From the NCBI GenBank assembly GCA_015058215.1, contig SVCU01000001.1:62001-126000 (forward strand): a DNA stretch of 64,000 nucleotides, in the 5' to 3' direction. A program made the translations under genes and the position numbers. This document shows, in pieces, positions 9,132-17,220 of the stretch. The notes below the pieces were generated by a model that was given only the letters and a program-made list of their open reading frames with translations, had not been told where the DNA came from and ran no database searches. This stretch comes from Clostridiales bacterium (GTDB taxonomy: Bacteria > Bacillota > Clostridia > Peptostreptococcales > Anaerovoracaceae). Position 1 is the first letter of the stretch. Each line of letters begins with the position of its first letter.

Positions 9132-10289
9132 TTATTTGCAGAGTTCTTCTGCCAGAGCATCGATCTTTTCCAGGTCTGCCTTCTTGACGGCGGACTTGAT
9201 GGTCACGGTGTTCTCCAGCCAGGTAATGTTCTTGCAGCATTCCAGCATGCCCTTCATCACCTTTGCAGCCATGGGTGCCCAGCTGCCGTTTTCCATCAGA
9301 CCGATGGTGCGGTTCTGGTAAGCCCGTTCGGTCAGGTGATGGAGGAAGCTCTTCATGAAGGGGAACACATCGCCGTTGTAAGTAACGGAAGCCAGTACCA
9401 GCTTGCCGTAACGGAATGCATCTTCCACAGCTTCGGCCATGTCTTCGCGGGCCAGGTCGCAGAGGACCACCTTGGGGCAGCCCTTTTCTTCCAGCTTGGC
9501 AGCCAGCAGTTCAGCGGCCTTCTTGGTGTTGCCGTACACGGAAGCGTAAGCGATCATGACGCCTTCGGATTCCACTCTGTAGGAGGACCAGATGTCGTAC
9601 AGGTTGATGTAGTGACCCAGGTCTTCGGTGAGCACGGGACCGTGCAGGGGGCAGATGATCTGAATGTCCAGAGCGGCGGCCTTCTTCAGCAAGGTCTGTA
9701 CGGGTGCGCCGTACTTGCCTACGATGCCGATGTAGTAGCGGCGTGCTTCGCAGTCCCATTCTTCTTCCACATCCAGTGCACCGAACTTGCCGAAGCCGTC
9801 TGCGGAGAACAGGACCTTATCGGTGCTGTCGTAGGTGACCATAACTTCGGGCCAGTGGACCATGGGTGCGAACACGAAGGTGAGCACGTGCTTGCCCAGG
9901 GTCAGGCTTTCGCCGTCCTTAACGACCACCTTGCGGCCTTCCAGATCCATGTCTTCGAAGAAGTTTTCCATCATGGTGAAGGTCTTCTGGTTTGCCACCA
10001 CCTGTGCGGAGGGGTAGGCGTTCACGAAGTTCTGGATGTTGGCGGAGTGGTCCGGTTCCATGTGCTGCACGATCAGGTAGTCGGGGGTTCTGCCGCCCAG
10101 GGCTTCCTTCACGTTGGCCAGCCATTCATCGGTGAAGTTGGCATCTACGGTGTCCATGACGGCCACCTTTTCGTCCAGAATGACGTAGGAGTTATAGGCC
10201 ATGCCGTTGGGAACCACGTACTGACCTTCAAACAGGTCGACCTGATGGTCGTTCACACCTACGTAGAGAATATCGTTGGTGATTTTCAT
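9132..10289 (-). CDS. fprA: A-type flavodiiron protein (NO/O2 reductase)
   Basis: 385 residues. The metallo-beta-lactamase domain (about 1-250) has the diiron ligand motif HMEPDHS near residue 80. The flavodoxin domain (about 250-385) has the FMN loop YASVYGNTKKAAE. Flavodiiron proteins reduce nitric oxide and/or oxygen to protect anaerobes. The partner electron carrier Hrb is the next gene. ATG at 10289 has GGAGC upstream. Which substrate is preferred cannot be read from the sequence. Confidence 0.93.
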   Translation of the reverse strand: MKITNDILYVGVNDHQVDLFEGQYVVPNGMAYNSYVILDEKVAVMDTVDANFTDEWLANVKEALGGRTPDYLIVQHMEPDHSANIQNFVNAYPSAQVVANQKTFTMMENFFEDMDLEGRKVVVKDGESLTLGKHVLTFVFAPMVHWPEVMVTYDSTDKVLFSADGFGKFGALDVEEEWDCEARRYYIGIVGKYGAPVQTLLKKAAALDIQIICPLHGPVLTEDLGHYINLYDIWSSYRVESEGVMIAYASVYGNTKKAAELLAAKLEEKGCPKVVLCDLAREDMAEAVEDAFRYGKLVLASVTYNGDVFPFMKSFLHHLTERAYQNRTIGLMENGSWAPMAAKVMKGMLECCKNITWLENTVTIKSAVKKADLEKIDALAEELCK

Positions 10290-10308
10290 TGGATGTTGCT
10301 CCTTTCCG

Positions 10309-10325
10309 AAAAGGGCATCGCCCTT
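10309..10325 (-). terminator. Possible weak terminator between mrp and fprA
   Basis: On the minus strand AAGGGC-GAT-GCCCTT runs into TTTT. The stem is only six pairs, so partial read-through from mrp into fprA is likely. Confidence 0.35.
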
Positions 10326-10362
10326 CTTGTTTGCTGTACAATGGCTGCTTTCGGTGCGTTAT

Positions 10363-11205
10363 TTATTCCCAGATGGCCTTTGCCAGGTCGTCCATCCAGT
10401 CGCCTTCGAAGAGTTCGATGAGGCCCTTGTCGGAACCGGCGGTGAGGCGGGAATCGATGGGCAGCTTGGCCACGTTGGATACGCCGTACTTGGCAGCGAT
10501 CTCTTCGATGTGGCTCTTGCCGAAGACGGGCAGTTCCTTGCCGCAGTCGGGGCACTTGATATAGCTCATGTTTTCCACGAAGCCCAGTACGGGGATGTTC
10601 ATCATTTCAGCCATCTTGACGGCCTTTTCCACGATCATGCCCACCAGTTCCTGGGGAGTGGCAACGATAACGATGCCGTCCACGGGCAGGGACTGGAATA
10701 CGGTGAGGGGGACGTCGCCGGTGCCGGGAGGCATATCAACGAACATATAATCGATATCGCCCCAGGCCACATCGCTCCAGAACTGCTTGACCACGCCGGC
10801 AATGACGGGGCCTCTCCAGACAACGGGATCGGTGTCGTTTTCCAGCAGCAGGTTCATGGACATGACCTTGATGCCGGTCTTGGATTCCACGGGGTACAGG
10901 TTGACACCGTCGGAAGTGGCCATTCCCTTGATGCCGTAAGCCTTGGGAATGGAAGGACCGGTCACGTCGGCATCCAGAATGGCGGTCTTGTAACCGGCTC
11001 TCTGGCTGAGAACGGCCAGCAGGTTGGTGACCAGGGACTTGCCTACGCCGCCCTTACCGCTGACAACGCCGATGACCTTCTTGACATTGGACAGGGGGTT
11101 TGCGGGAGCACGGAAGTCGAATGCTTCGGCAGCAGCCTGTTCCACGGTTCTTTCGTTGCAGGTGGAGCTGCAGGAAGAGCAGTCATGATTGCAGTTTTCG
11201 CTCAT
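10363..11205 (-). CDS. mrp: Mrp/NBP35-type ATPase, iron-sulfur cluster carrier
   Basis: 280 residues. An N-terminal Cys-rich tail (CNHDCSSCSSTC) is followed by the deviant Walker A loop GVVSGKGGVGKS near residue 47. IKCPDCGKELPVFG near residue 210 has the CxxC that bridges a [4Fe-4S] cluster in the dimer. The family loads clusters onto target enzymes, which suits its position next to fprA and hrb. The start at 11205 is preceded by AAAAGGAGAAAA. A well-formed promoter lies about 75 bases upstream. Confidence 0.92.
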   Translation of the reverse strand: MSENCNHDCSSCSSTCNERTVEQAAAEAFDFRAPANPLSNVKKVIGVVSGKGGVGKSLVTNLLAVLSQRAGYKTAILDADVTGPSIPKAYGIKGMATSDGVNLYPVESKTGIKVMSMNLLLENDTDPVVWRGPVIAGVVKQFWSDVAWGDIDYMFVDMPPGTGDVPLTVFQSLPVDGIVIVATPQELVGMIVEKAVKMAEMMNIPVLGFVENMSYIKCPDCGKELPVFGKSHIEEIAAKYGVSNVAKLPIDSRLTAGSDKGLIELFEGDWMDDLAKAIWE

Positions 11206-11277
11206 TTTATTTTCTCCTTTTCTTCGCCCGGGGCCGAAGTGGCCTCCGGCGGCGGTGATTGTAAAACATACAGTACT

Positions 11278-11306
11278 ATTATACTACCCTTTTTGATATT
11301 CTTCAA
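11278..11306 (-). promoter_or_regulatory. Predicted sigma-A promoter for mrp
   Basis: On the minus strand TTGAAG, 17 bases, TATAAT. It points at mrp and sits back to back with the amidase promoter at 11325-11353. Confidence 0.65.
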
Positions 11307-11324
11307 TCTTCATCAAACTTTCTT

Positions 11325-11353
11325 TTGGCAGAAAGTAAAACTCATGGTATACT
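11325..11353 (+). promoter_or_regulatory. Predicted sigma-A promoter for the amidase gene
   Basis: TTGGCA, 17 bases, TATACT, with TG in the extended -10 position. The amidase ATG is 55 bases downstream. Confidence 0.7.
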
Positions 11354-11407
11354 GGTAGCGCAGGGTCCTTCGGGATCCTCATCAAAAGGAGTATTCTGGA
11401 GGGTCTT

Positions 11408-12229
11408 ATGAAACGAACGAATTTTGGATATACTACCCGTCGGCGCAAGAGACACCGCTTTACGCCCCGGTTCTTCCTGATCCTGGCCGGTCTTTTCGCC
11501 ATCATCGCGCTGCTGTTCTTCATCGCTTCCGGCGGATTCAAGGCAAAGCCTGCGGATCCCGTGGTCAACCCCAACCCCGGTGACCTGGAAGGGGAAGACA
11601 CGCCCCAGCCCGATGTGTGGGTCATGATCGACCCCGGTCACGGCGGCGACCTCTACCCCGGCTGCTACTACGGCGGCTACCGGGAAAGCGATCTGGACCT
11701 GCAGGTGGCCCTGAAAGTACGTACCATCCTGGAAAACAACGGCTACGGCGTTCTGATGACCCGTGACGACGACAGCGAAGTGGGTCTCTACGAACGCACG
11801 GAGCTCTGCAACGAGAGCGAAGCCCAGGTCTTCCTCAGTATCCATGCCAATGCCTTTGAAAGCGATCTCTCCGTCAACGGCATCAGCACTTGGTACAACG
11901 GCGAGACGAACGAAGAAAACAAGATCTTTGCCGGTCTGGTGCAGAGCCATGCCAGCCTGGCCACCGGTGCCCGCAACCGCGGCCTCTCCGAAGACGACGA
12001 GTTGATCGTCATCCGGGAAACCAACGTTCCCTGCTGTCTGATCGAAATCGGCTTCATGTCCAACGAAACGGAACTGGCCAACCTGGTCAACGAAGACTAC
12101 CAGCAAAAGCTGGCCCAGGGGCTGGCCGATGCCATCATGGAATACCTGGAATCCAAAGCCCCCGCCGGTGACGGCGAGGAAGGCGGCGAAAGCGGTTCCG
12201 GGGAAGAAAGCGGCAGCGGATCCAATTAA
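11408..12229 (+). CDS. N-acetylmuramoyl-L-alanine amidase (Amidase_3), membrane-anchored
   Basis: Cuts the bond between muramic acid and the stem peptide of peptidoglycan. 273 residues. A basic N terminus (RRRKRHR) is followed by one membrane segment at about 20-42, then the catalytic domain. VMIDPGHGG carries the first zinc histidine, SIHANAF the second, and CCLIEIGFMSNETE the catalytic glutamate. The last 25 residues are a Gly/Ser/Glu-rich tail without a recognisable domain. ATG at 11408 has GGAGG upstream. The family includes sporulation amidases (CwlD-like), but the role is not settled here. Confidence 0.9.
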   Translation: MKRTNFGYTTRRRKRHRFTPRFFLILAGLFAIIALLFFIASGGFKAKPADPVVNPNPGDLEGEDTPQPDVWVMIDPGHGGDLYPGCYYGGYRESDLDLQVALKVRTILENNGYGVLMTRDDDSEVGLYERTELCNESEAQVFLSIHANAFESDLSVNGISTWYNGETNEENKIFAGLVQSHASLATGARNRGLSEDDELIVIRETNVPCCLIEIGFMSNETELANLVNEDYQQKLAQGLADAIMEYLESKAPAGDGEEGGESGSGEESGSGSN

Positions 12230-12264
12230 TCGATACACAATTGATAATATTTTGACAAATCTAC

Positions 12265-12294
12265 TTGACAATTCCCCTGCTTTCCCCTTATAAT
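12265..12294 (+). promoter_or_regulatory. Predicted sigma-A promoter for the DUF47 gene
   Basis: TTGACA, 18 bases, TATAAT: both boxes match the consensus fully. The start codon is 118 bases downstream, leaving a leader of about 110 nucleotides. Confidence 0.8.
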
Positions 12295-12411
12295 AAAATC
12301 ACAAGGTATCGCACATTCGCAGGAAAACCTTTACCGACATACAATTACAGACCCGCTACCTTCGGTTTTCGAATCTGCCAATGTGCCAAGTTCTTAAAGG
12401 AGTGTGCAAAT

Positions 12412-13065
12412 ATGTTCGCAAAAAATACCGCAAATAAAGTGCAGGACGTCGTTCTTGCTCAGCTGAAAGACATCGAAAACGCGATCCTGGCTCTGGATGA
12501 TTTCGTCACCGAACTGGTTAAGGCCGATTCCAACAAGGAAACCCTGAGACCTCTCATGACCAAGGTCCACGAAGCAGAAAACGCTGCAGACCGTACCCTG
12601 CGCCAGATGATCGAATCCCTCGATTCTTCCTTCCTGCCCGCCACCAGAACCGAACTGGTCGAACTGGGCTCCATCTGCGACAGCATCGCCAACAAGTGCC
12701 ACCATTTCGCACAGATGGTGCTGTTCCAGGGCTTCAAGTTCCCCGAAGCTTTCACCCGCGACATTCTGGAAATCATTCGCCTGACCAAGGCTGAATTCGC
12801 TCTGCTGGTCGCCGCTGTCGGCAAGCTGTACGGCGATTTCGGTTCCCTGCTGAAGGATCACAGCATCCTGGACGAAGTCCGCGGTCTGGAAACTCAGGTA
12901 GACGTGATCGAAGAATCCCTGTTCGAAAGAACCTACGCTCTGGATCTGCCCCTGGCAGAAAGAATGCAGATCGCAGGCCACGTCGATCACCTGTGCGATG
13001 TTTCCGACGTGATCGAAAACGTAGCCGACAAGGTACAGGTCATGCTGATCGCCAGAAAGGCCTGA
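12412..13065 (+). CDS. DUF47 (PhoU-like) phosphate transport accessory protein
   Basis: 217 residues, almost entirely helical by composition, matching the DUF47/YkaA family. These PhoU-like proteins usually sit next to a PiT transporter and are thought to control phosphate uptake. ATG at 12412 is preferred because AAAGGAG lies ten bases upstream; an in-frame extension to 12265 would run through the promoter. Here the PiT gene is 1.8 kb further on, separated by a minus-strand tlpA-ccdA pair, and each has its own strong promoter. Confidence 0.87.
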   Translation: MFAKNTANKVQDVVLAQLKDIENAILALDDFVTELVKADSNKETLRPLMTKVHEAENAADRTLRQMIESLDSSFLPATRTELVELGSICDSIANKCHHFAQMVLFQGFKFPEAFTRDILEIIRLTKAEFALLVAAVGKLYGDFGSLLKDHSILDEVRGLETQVDVIEESLFERTYALDLPLAERMQIAGHVDHLCDVSDVIENVADKVQVMLIARKA

Positions 13066-13104
13066 TTTCCGCTTCGACTCTGAACGCAAACCAATCCGCA
13101 TAGT

Positions 13105-13132
13105 AAAACGCGCCTCACTGAGGCGCGTTTTT
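13105..13132. terminator. Terminator for DUF47, overlapping the 3' end of the tlpA-like gene
   Basis: Stem ACGCGCCT / AGGCGCGT with loop CACTG, A4 on the left and T5 on the right. The minus-strand tlpA-like gene stops inside it (TCA at 13115-13117), so the stem also encodes its last residues (NAPQ). Confidence 0.85.
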
Positions 13133-13693
13133 CATTTGCAGCATTTCTTCAATGGCTTCGATCAGCATCACATCGGTGACCGCCGCATTGCGGCCGCCCA
13201 GCAGATACCCTTCGCTGTCCACCAGAACGGTCATGGGGATGCCGGTAAAGCCGTAGGCTTGGGCTCCGCTATAGGTTTTATCCAGATAGACGGGGAAGGT
13301 ATAGCCTTCCTTCTGGAGCACCGCCTTTACATCCTCCAGGGAGGACTCTCCGGCGGTCTGGTTGATCATCAGGAAGTTGACCCGGTCGCCATAGGTCTCA
13401 TAGACCGCCTGAAACGCAGGCATCTCTTCCATACAGAAACCGCACCAGGTGGCCCAAAAATTGATGATGGTGGGCTTCCCGTAAAAATCCGATGTATCCA
13501 GTTTCTTTCCGTCCAGAGTTTCGAAGGACACCAGAGGTGCCATGACCCGCTGGTCGTCTCCGCCGGAACCGCCCTGCTGGTTTTGTCCCAGCCCTCCGGC
13601 ATCCAGCCCCGGTGCCAGGAAGCGGTAGGCGGCTGCGCCGCCGGCCAGCAGAAGCACCAGCAAAAGGATCAACAGCAAAGATTTCTTTTTCAT
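13115..13693 (-). CDS. TlpA/ResA-like thiol-disulfide oxidoreductase
   Basis: 192 residues. The signal anchor is at 1-25 (KKKSLLLILLLVLLLAGGAA), followed by a Gly/Gln-rich spacer and a thioredoxin fold from about 55 on. FWATWCGFCMEEMP carries the catalytic CxxC (CGFC). The domain acts outside the membrane and is most likely reduced by the CcdA encoded 20 bases upstream. The physiological target (for example methionine sulfoxide reductase or extracytoplasmic thiol proteins) is not encoded nearby. Confidence 0.9.
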   Translation of the reverse strand: MKKKSLLLILLLVLLLAGGAAAYRFLAPGLDAGGLGQNQQGGSGGDDQRVMAPLVSFETLDGKKLDTSDFYGKPTIINFWATWCGFCMEEMPAFQAVYETYGDRVNFLMINQTAGESSLEDVKAVLQKEGYTFPVYLDKTYSGAQAYGFTGIPMTVLVDSEGYLLGGRNAAVTDVMLIEAIEEMLQMKNAPQ

Positions 13694-13713
13694 AGCAAGT
13701 TCTCCTTTCCGGA

Positions 13714-14454
13714 TCAGCCGAAGATGGTCATCAGTTTTTCAAAAAGGCCCAAAGCCATGGCGGCGCCCACCAGGATCAAAAAGGCGCCGCAGACCCGGTT
13801 GATGATCGCATAGTTCTTTTTTACGAACTGGAAGGCTCCCTTCAATTCCTCCAGCAGCAGAGCCGAAAGCAGGAAGGGGATCCCCAGCCCCAGGGAATAC
13901 ACCAGAAGCAGCAGGAAGCCCTGCAGGGCCGTCCCCGCAGCGGAAGCCAGCATCAGGGCAGAGCCCAGGAATGCACCCACACAAGGGGTCAGGCTGACCG
14001 CATAGACCATTCCGAAGAGGAAGGCAGAACCGGCGGCCGCCAAATTGGAGAGCCCGGCGGCCGCACCCTCCCCTTTTGCACCCTTCATCACCGGGGCGGC
14101 TGCACCGGATTTAAAGAAGGGCAGCCGCACTACTTCCAGATAACTGAGTCCAAATAAAATCACCAGAAGACCGGCTGCGAGATTGACCCATTTCTGGTAT
14201 TTCGCCAGGAAGGTGCCCAGCGTTCCGGCAAAGAGCCCCATCAGGCAGAAGAGCACGGTGAAGCCCAGCACAAAGGCCAGCGCCCGTACCAGGATGCGCC
14301 CTCTGGTTGCTCCCGTTTTTCCCTGTTCTGTCTCACGGCAAGCCGGCTTTCCATCCCCTCCTCCGAAGTAGAAAATGTACACCGGCAGCAGCGGCAGCAT
14401 GCAGGGTGACAGGAAGGAAATCAAACCTTCCAGAAATGTGATCAAATATTGCAA
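13714..14454 (-). CDS. ccdA: CcdA/DsbD-type membrane thiol-electron transporter
   Basis: 246 residues with about six membrane segments. It moves electrons from cytoplasmic thioredoxin to the outside. The two family cysteines are seen in LSPCMLPLLPVY and LTPCVGAFLG. No ATG fits the start of the homologous region: the frame runs upstream to 14673, but TTG at 14454 has GGAAAGGAAC just upstream and gives QYLITFLEGL directly. ATT at 14457 is an alternative. The gene is followed after 20 bases by the tlpA-like partner. Confidence 0.85.
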   Translation of the reverse strand: MQYLITFLEGLISFLSPCMLPLLPVYIFYFGGGDGKPACRETEQGKTGATRGRILVRALAFVLGFTVLFCLMGLFAGTLGTFLAKYQKWVNLAAGLLVILFGLSYLEVVRLPFFKSGAAAPVMKGAKGEGAAAGLSNLAAAGSAFLFGMVYAVSLTPCVGAFLGSALMLASAAGTALQGFLLLLVYSLGLGIPFLLSALLLEELKGAFQFVKKNYAIINRVCGAFLILVGAAMALGLFEKLMTIFG

Positions 14455-14562
14455 AATACAGTTCCTTTCCCAAGTTTGAGCCGAAAATTTCCAGGTTCTT
14501 CTTGTGTTATTTTCTTGGCAAATTCTTTCCCCATAATTGTACCATATTCCTGTAAATAATGG

Positions 14563-14591
14563 TTGACCTTTTGTAACCTTTTCATTATAAT
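14563..14591 (+). promoter_or_regulatory. Predicted sigma-A promoter for the PiT gene
   Basis: TTGACC, 17 bases, TATAAT. It lies in the divergent region between ccdA and the phosphate transporter. Confidence 0.78.
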
Positions 14592-14880
14592 AGCGATAGT
14601 TAAAATGAACGGCACATAGATAACGGAAACAGGTGTGGCTAAGCACAGGGGCTTGGTCCTGCCGGTTTTTCATTTTATCTAAGTGCGGACGTTATAAAAG
14701 GAGTGTGCAAAAAACCTGCAAAAAGTATTGTGCATTCAATGCGTTTTGCATTTCTGCCTCCGGCAGAAAAGTCAAATGCCGGCCTCATCGTTCCCCTGTG
14801 CGATATCCCGACGAACAATGTAACAGATCAAGCGCAGAATTACGAACCCGCATGGCTTGATCAAAAGAAAGGCGCAACAA
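14592..14880 (+). other. Long untranslated leader of the PiT gene
   Basis: About 285 bases separate the promoter from the start codon. The leader contains a 7-bp perfect hairpin (TTCTGCC-TCC-GGCAGAA, 14752-14768). It also holds an AAAGGAGTGTGCAAA stretch at 14697-14711, identical to the ribosome site region of the DUF47 gene (12396-12410), but without a start codon at working distance. No known riboswitch class is recognised. Confidence 0.4.
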
Positions 14881-15957
14881 ATGATTTATCTTCTCCTCGC
14901 TGCAGGCGTGTTCATGGGCTGGTCCCTGGGCTCCAACGACGCAGCAAATGCATTCGGTACCGCAGTCGGCACCGGCGTAGTAAAATGGCGTACCGCCACC
15001 ATCATCATCGCTATCGCAGTACTGGCAGGTGCATTCCTGGCCGGTGCAAACAACATCTACAGCGTTAACGAACTGGCCACCAGCAACGAAGTCAGTGCTT
15101 CTCTGGAATCCATCGAAAAGGCCATCGCTGATGGTACCGTAGACACCCTGAAACTGAAGTCCGCGCTGAAGGCTGTGATCGTCTTCGTTGCAGCAGGTGT
15201 CACTGTATTCGGCATGACTTTCCTGGGCTTCCCCGTCTCCGCTAACCAGTCCATCACCGGTGCTATCATCGGCTGGGGTCTCTTCTATGCTGACTACGGC
15301 GATCCCGCCATCCGTGCCGTCAACGTCCCCCAGATCATCAAGTTCGTCAGCACCTGGCTGCTGAACCCCCTGGGTGCCGGTATCATTGCTTTCGTTCTCA
15401 CCTGGATCGTCAAGAAGTTCTTCGAACAGAAGATGACCAACATCCAGAACTACGACAAGATGATCAAGATCGCATACATCCTGTCCGGTGCACTGTCCGC
15501 CTACAGCATCGGTGTCAACAGCTCTGCTAACGTAACCGCTCTGTACTTCGACAATTTCTACGGTGAAACCGGTGTGGCTGCAAACCTGCTGACCAATCCC
15601 AGACTGACCGCAGTCATCGGCGGTGCCGCCATCGCTTTCGGTGTTCTGACCTATTCCAAGAAGGTTATGATGACCGTCGGCAACTCCATCGCGGAACTGA
15701 ATCAGATCGAAGGCTTTGTCGTTATCATCTCCATGGCTCTCACCATCCTGCTGATGGGCGAAACCATGGGTATCCCCGTATCCACCTCTCAGGCTGTTGT
15801 TGGTGCCGTTGTTGGTGCCGGCCTGGTAAAGGGTCCCAAGAACGTTCACTTCGGCGTATTCAAGAACATCGGCCTGGCATGGCTGGGCTCCCCCACCATC
15901 GCAGGTCTGATCACCTACATCATCGCATGGCTGACCAAGGGCTACTTTGGCGCATAA
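14881..15957 (+). CDS. pit: PiT-family inorganic phosphate transporter
   Basis: 358 residues, about ten membrane segments, cation-driven phosphate uptake. The duplicated PiT signature is visible as GWSLGSNDAANAFGTAVG near the N terminus and GVNSSANVTALY in the second half. PVSANQSITGAI and PVSTSQAVVGAV are the paired substrate loops. ATG at 14881 begins directly with the first membrane segment. An in-frame TTG at 14857 would add eight polar residues. It functions with the DUF47 protein encoded at 12412. Confidence 0.93.
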   Translation: MIYLLLAAGVFMGWSLGSNDAANAFGTAVGTGVVKWRTATIIIAIAVLAGAFLAGANNIYSVNELATSNEVSASLESIEKAIADGTVDTLKLKSALKAVIVFVAAGVTVFGMTFLGFPVSANQSITGAIIGWGLFYADYGDPAIRAVNVPQIIKFVSTWLLNPLGAGIIAFVLTWIVKKFFEQKMTNIQNYDKMIKIAYILSGALSAYSIGVNSSANVTALYFDNFYGETGVAANLLTNPRLTAVIGGAAIAFGVLTYSKKVMMTVGNSIAELNQIEGFVVIISMALTILLMGETMGIPVSTSQAVVGAVVGAGLVKGPKNVHFGVFKNIGLAWLGSPTIAGLITYIIAWLTKGYFGA

Positions 15958-15996
15958 GAAACAGCATCTCCGCACACACCAAAACTACATCCAAAA

Positions 15997-16029
15997 GAAA
16001 ACCCGCTCTCTGCAGAGAGCGGGTTTTTT
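15997..16029 (+). terminator. Terminator after pit
   Basis: Perfect 10-bp stem ACCCGCTCTC / GAGAGCGGGT with loop TGCA, followed by a T-run. A run of A on the other side allows minus-strand use as well. Confidence 0.9.
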
Positions 16030-16089
16030 CTCGCGTAATTTCCCGGGGCGGCCGCGCCTTTCCCTTTGGCTGCGCGGCCTTTTCCGGCC

Positions 16090-17199
16090 TTATTTCTGGG
16101 GTTCGAAGGCCTTTGCCACCGCTTCCAGATGGTCCGTGATGGGCAGCTTCTGGGGGCAGTTCTGTTCGCAGAGGCGGCACTTGATGCAGTCGGAAGCCTT
16201 TCCTCTGGTCTCGGCGATCTGTTTGTAGACCGGGGTCATCTTCCAGCCTTCTGCCGGGCTCTGGGCATATTCGTTGTAGAGGGCAAAGTACTGCGGAATG
16301 GCGATCTTTTTGGGGCAGCCGCTGACACAGTAGCTGCAGGCGGTGCAGGGAACGGCGGTAGCCGCCTTCTTGATCTTCCGAACCTGTACCAGAGCCAGCC
16401 GTTCTGCTTCGGTGAGAGGCTTAAAGTCCACCAGGTTTTCCCGGATCTGTTCTACCGTGCCCATGCCGCTGAGCACTACGGAGACCGCATCCAGATCCTG
16501 AGCAAACCGAAGCGCCCAGCTTGCGGGGCTGGCCTTTTCATCGATACGCCGCAGCACCCTCAGAGCCTCTTCCGGCAGGTTCACCAGAGTTCCGCCCTTG
16601 ATGGGTTCCATTACGATCACTTCTTTTCCATGGGCCACTGCCACTTCGTAGCACTTCCGTGCCTGGATGGCAGGGCTTTCCCAGTCCAGATAATTGATCT
16701 GCAGCTGCACGATATCCACTTCGGGGTGATCGTTCAGGATCTGTTCCAGAAGGTCGGCACCATCGTGGTAGGAGAAGCCGATCTTCTTCACCTTCCCCTC
16801 CGCTTTCAGCTTGCGCAGGAAGGCAAAGGCATCGTATTTCTGCGCTTTGGCGTAGATATCCTTGTTGAGCCAGTGCAGCAGATAGTTATCGAACTGTTCC
16901 ACGCCGCAGCGTTCCAGCTGGGTGTCGTAGAACTTCTGCAGGTCCTCTTCGCTCTTCAGCTTGATGGTGGGCAGCTTATCCGTCAGCTCATAGGCATCGC
17001 GGGGATACCGCTCCACCAGACACTTCCGGATACCGGCTTCGCTCTCGCCGTTCAGGTAGGTGTAGGCGGTGTCGAAATACCGGCCGCCAAGAGCCAGAAA
17101 TTCGTCCACCATTTCGTTCACAGCTTCGTAATTCAGTACGTCTTTTTCTCCGTCCTTCACCATGGGCAGGCGCAGGAATCCAAAACCAAGCTTGTTCAT
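16090..17199 (-). CDS. Aldo/keto reductase with C-terminal ferredoxin domain
   Basis: 369 residues. Residues 1-270 are the aldo/keto reductase barrel (FGFLRLPM start, FDTAYTYLNGESE, LLHWLNKD, GFSYHDG). The C-terminal 90 residues carry two cysteine clusters, CTACSYCVSGCPKKI and CIKCRLCEQNCPQ, matching a [4Fe-4S] domain. Such fusions are common in anaerobic Clostridia and probably link NAD(P)H and ferredoxin; substrates are unknown. The gene sits 21 bases after the amidohydrolase gene, so the two are likely co-transcribed. Confidence 0.9.
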   Translation of the reverse strand: MNKLGFGFLRLPMVKDGEKDVLNYEAVNEMVDEFLALGGRYFDTAYTYLNGESEAGIRKCLVERYPRDAYELTDKLPTIKLKSEEDLQKFYDTQLERCGVEQFDNYLLHWLNKDIYAKAQKYDAFAFLRKLKAEGKVKKIGFSYHDGADLLEQILNDHPEVDIVQLQINYLDWESPAIQARKCYEVAVAHGKEVIVMEPIKGGTLVNLPEEALRVLRRIDEKASPASWALRFAQDLDAVSVVLSGMGTVEQIRENLVDFKPLTEAERLALVQVRKIKKAATAVPCTACSYCVSGCPKKIAIPQYFALYNEYAQSPAEGWKMTPVYKQIAETRGKASDCIKCRLCEQNCPQKLPITDHLEAVAKAFEPQK

Positions 17200-17220
17200 T
17201 TGCGTTCTCCTTTGCGATGA

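Noticed and set aside
14592..14880. Known riboswitch or leader peptide in the pit leader
   Set aside because: The leader is long and has hairpins, but I match it to no aptamer class. The good ribosome site at 14697 has no start codon at proper distance, and the frame running from GTG 14703 loses protein character as it overlaps pit.
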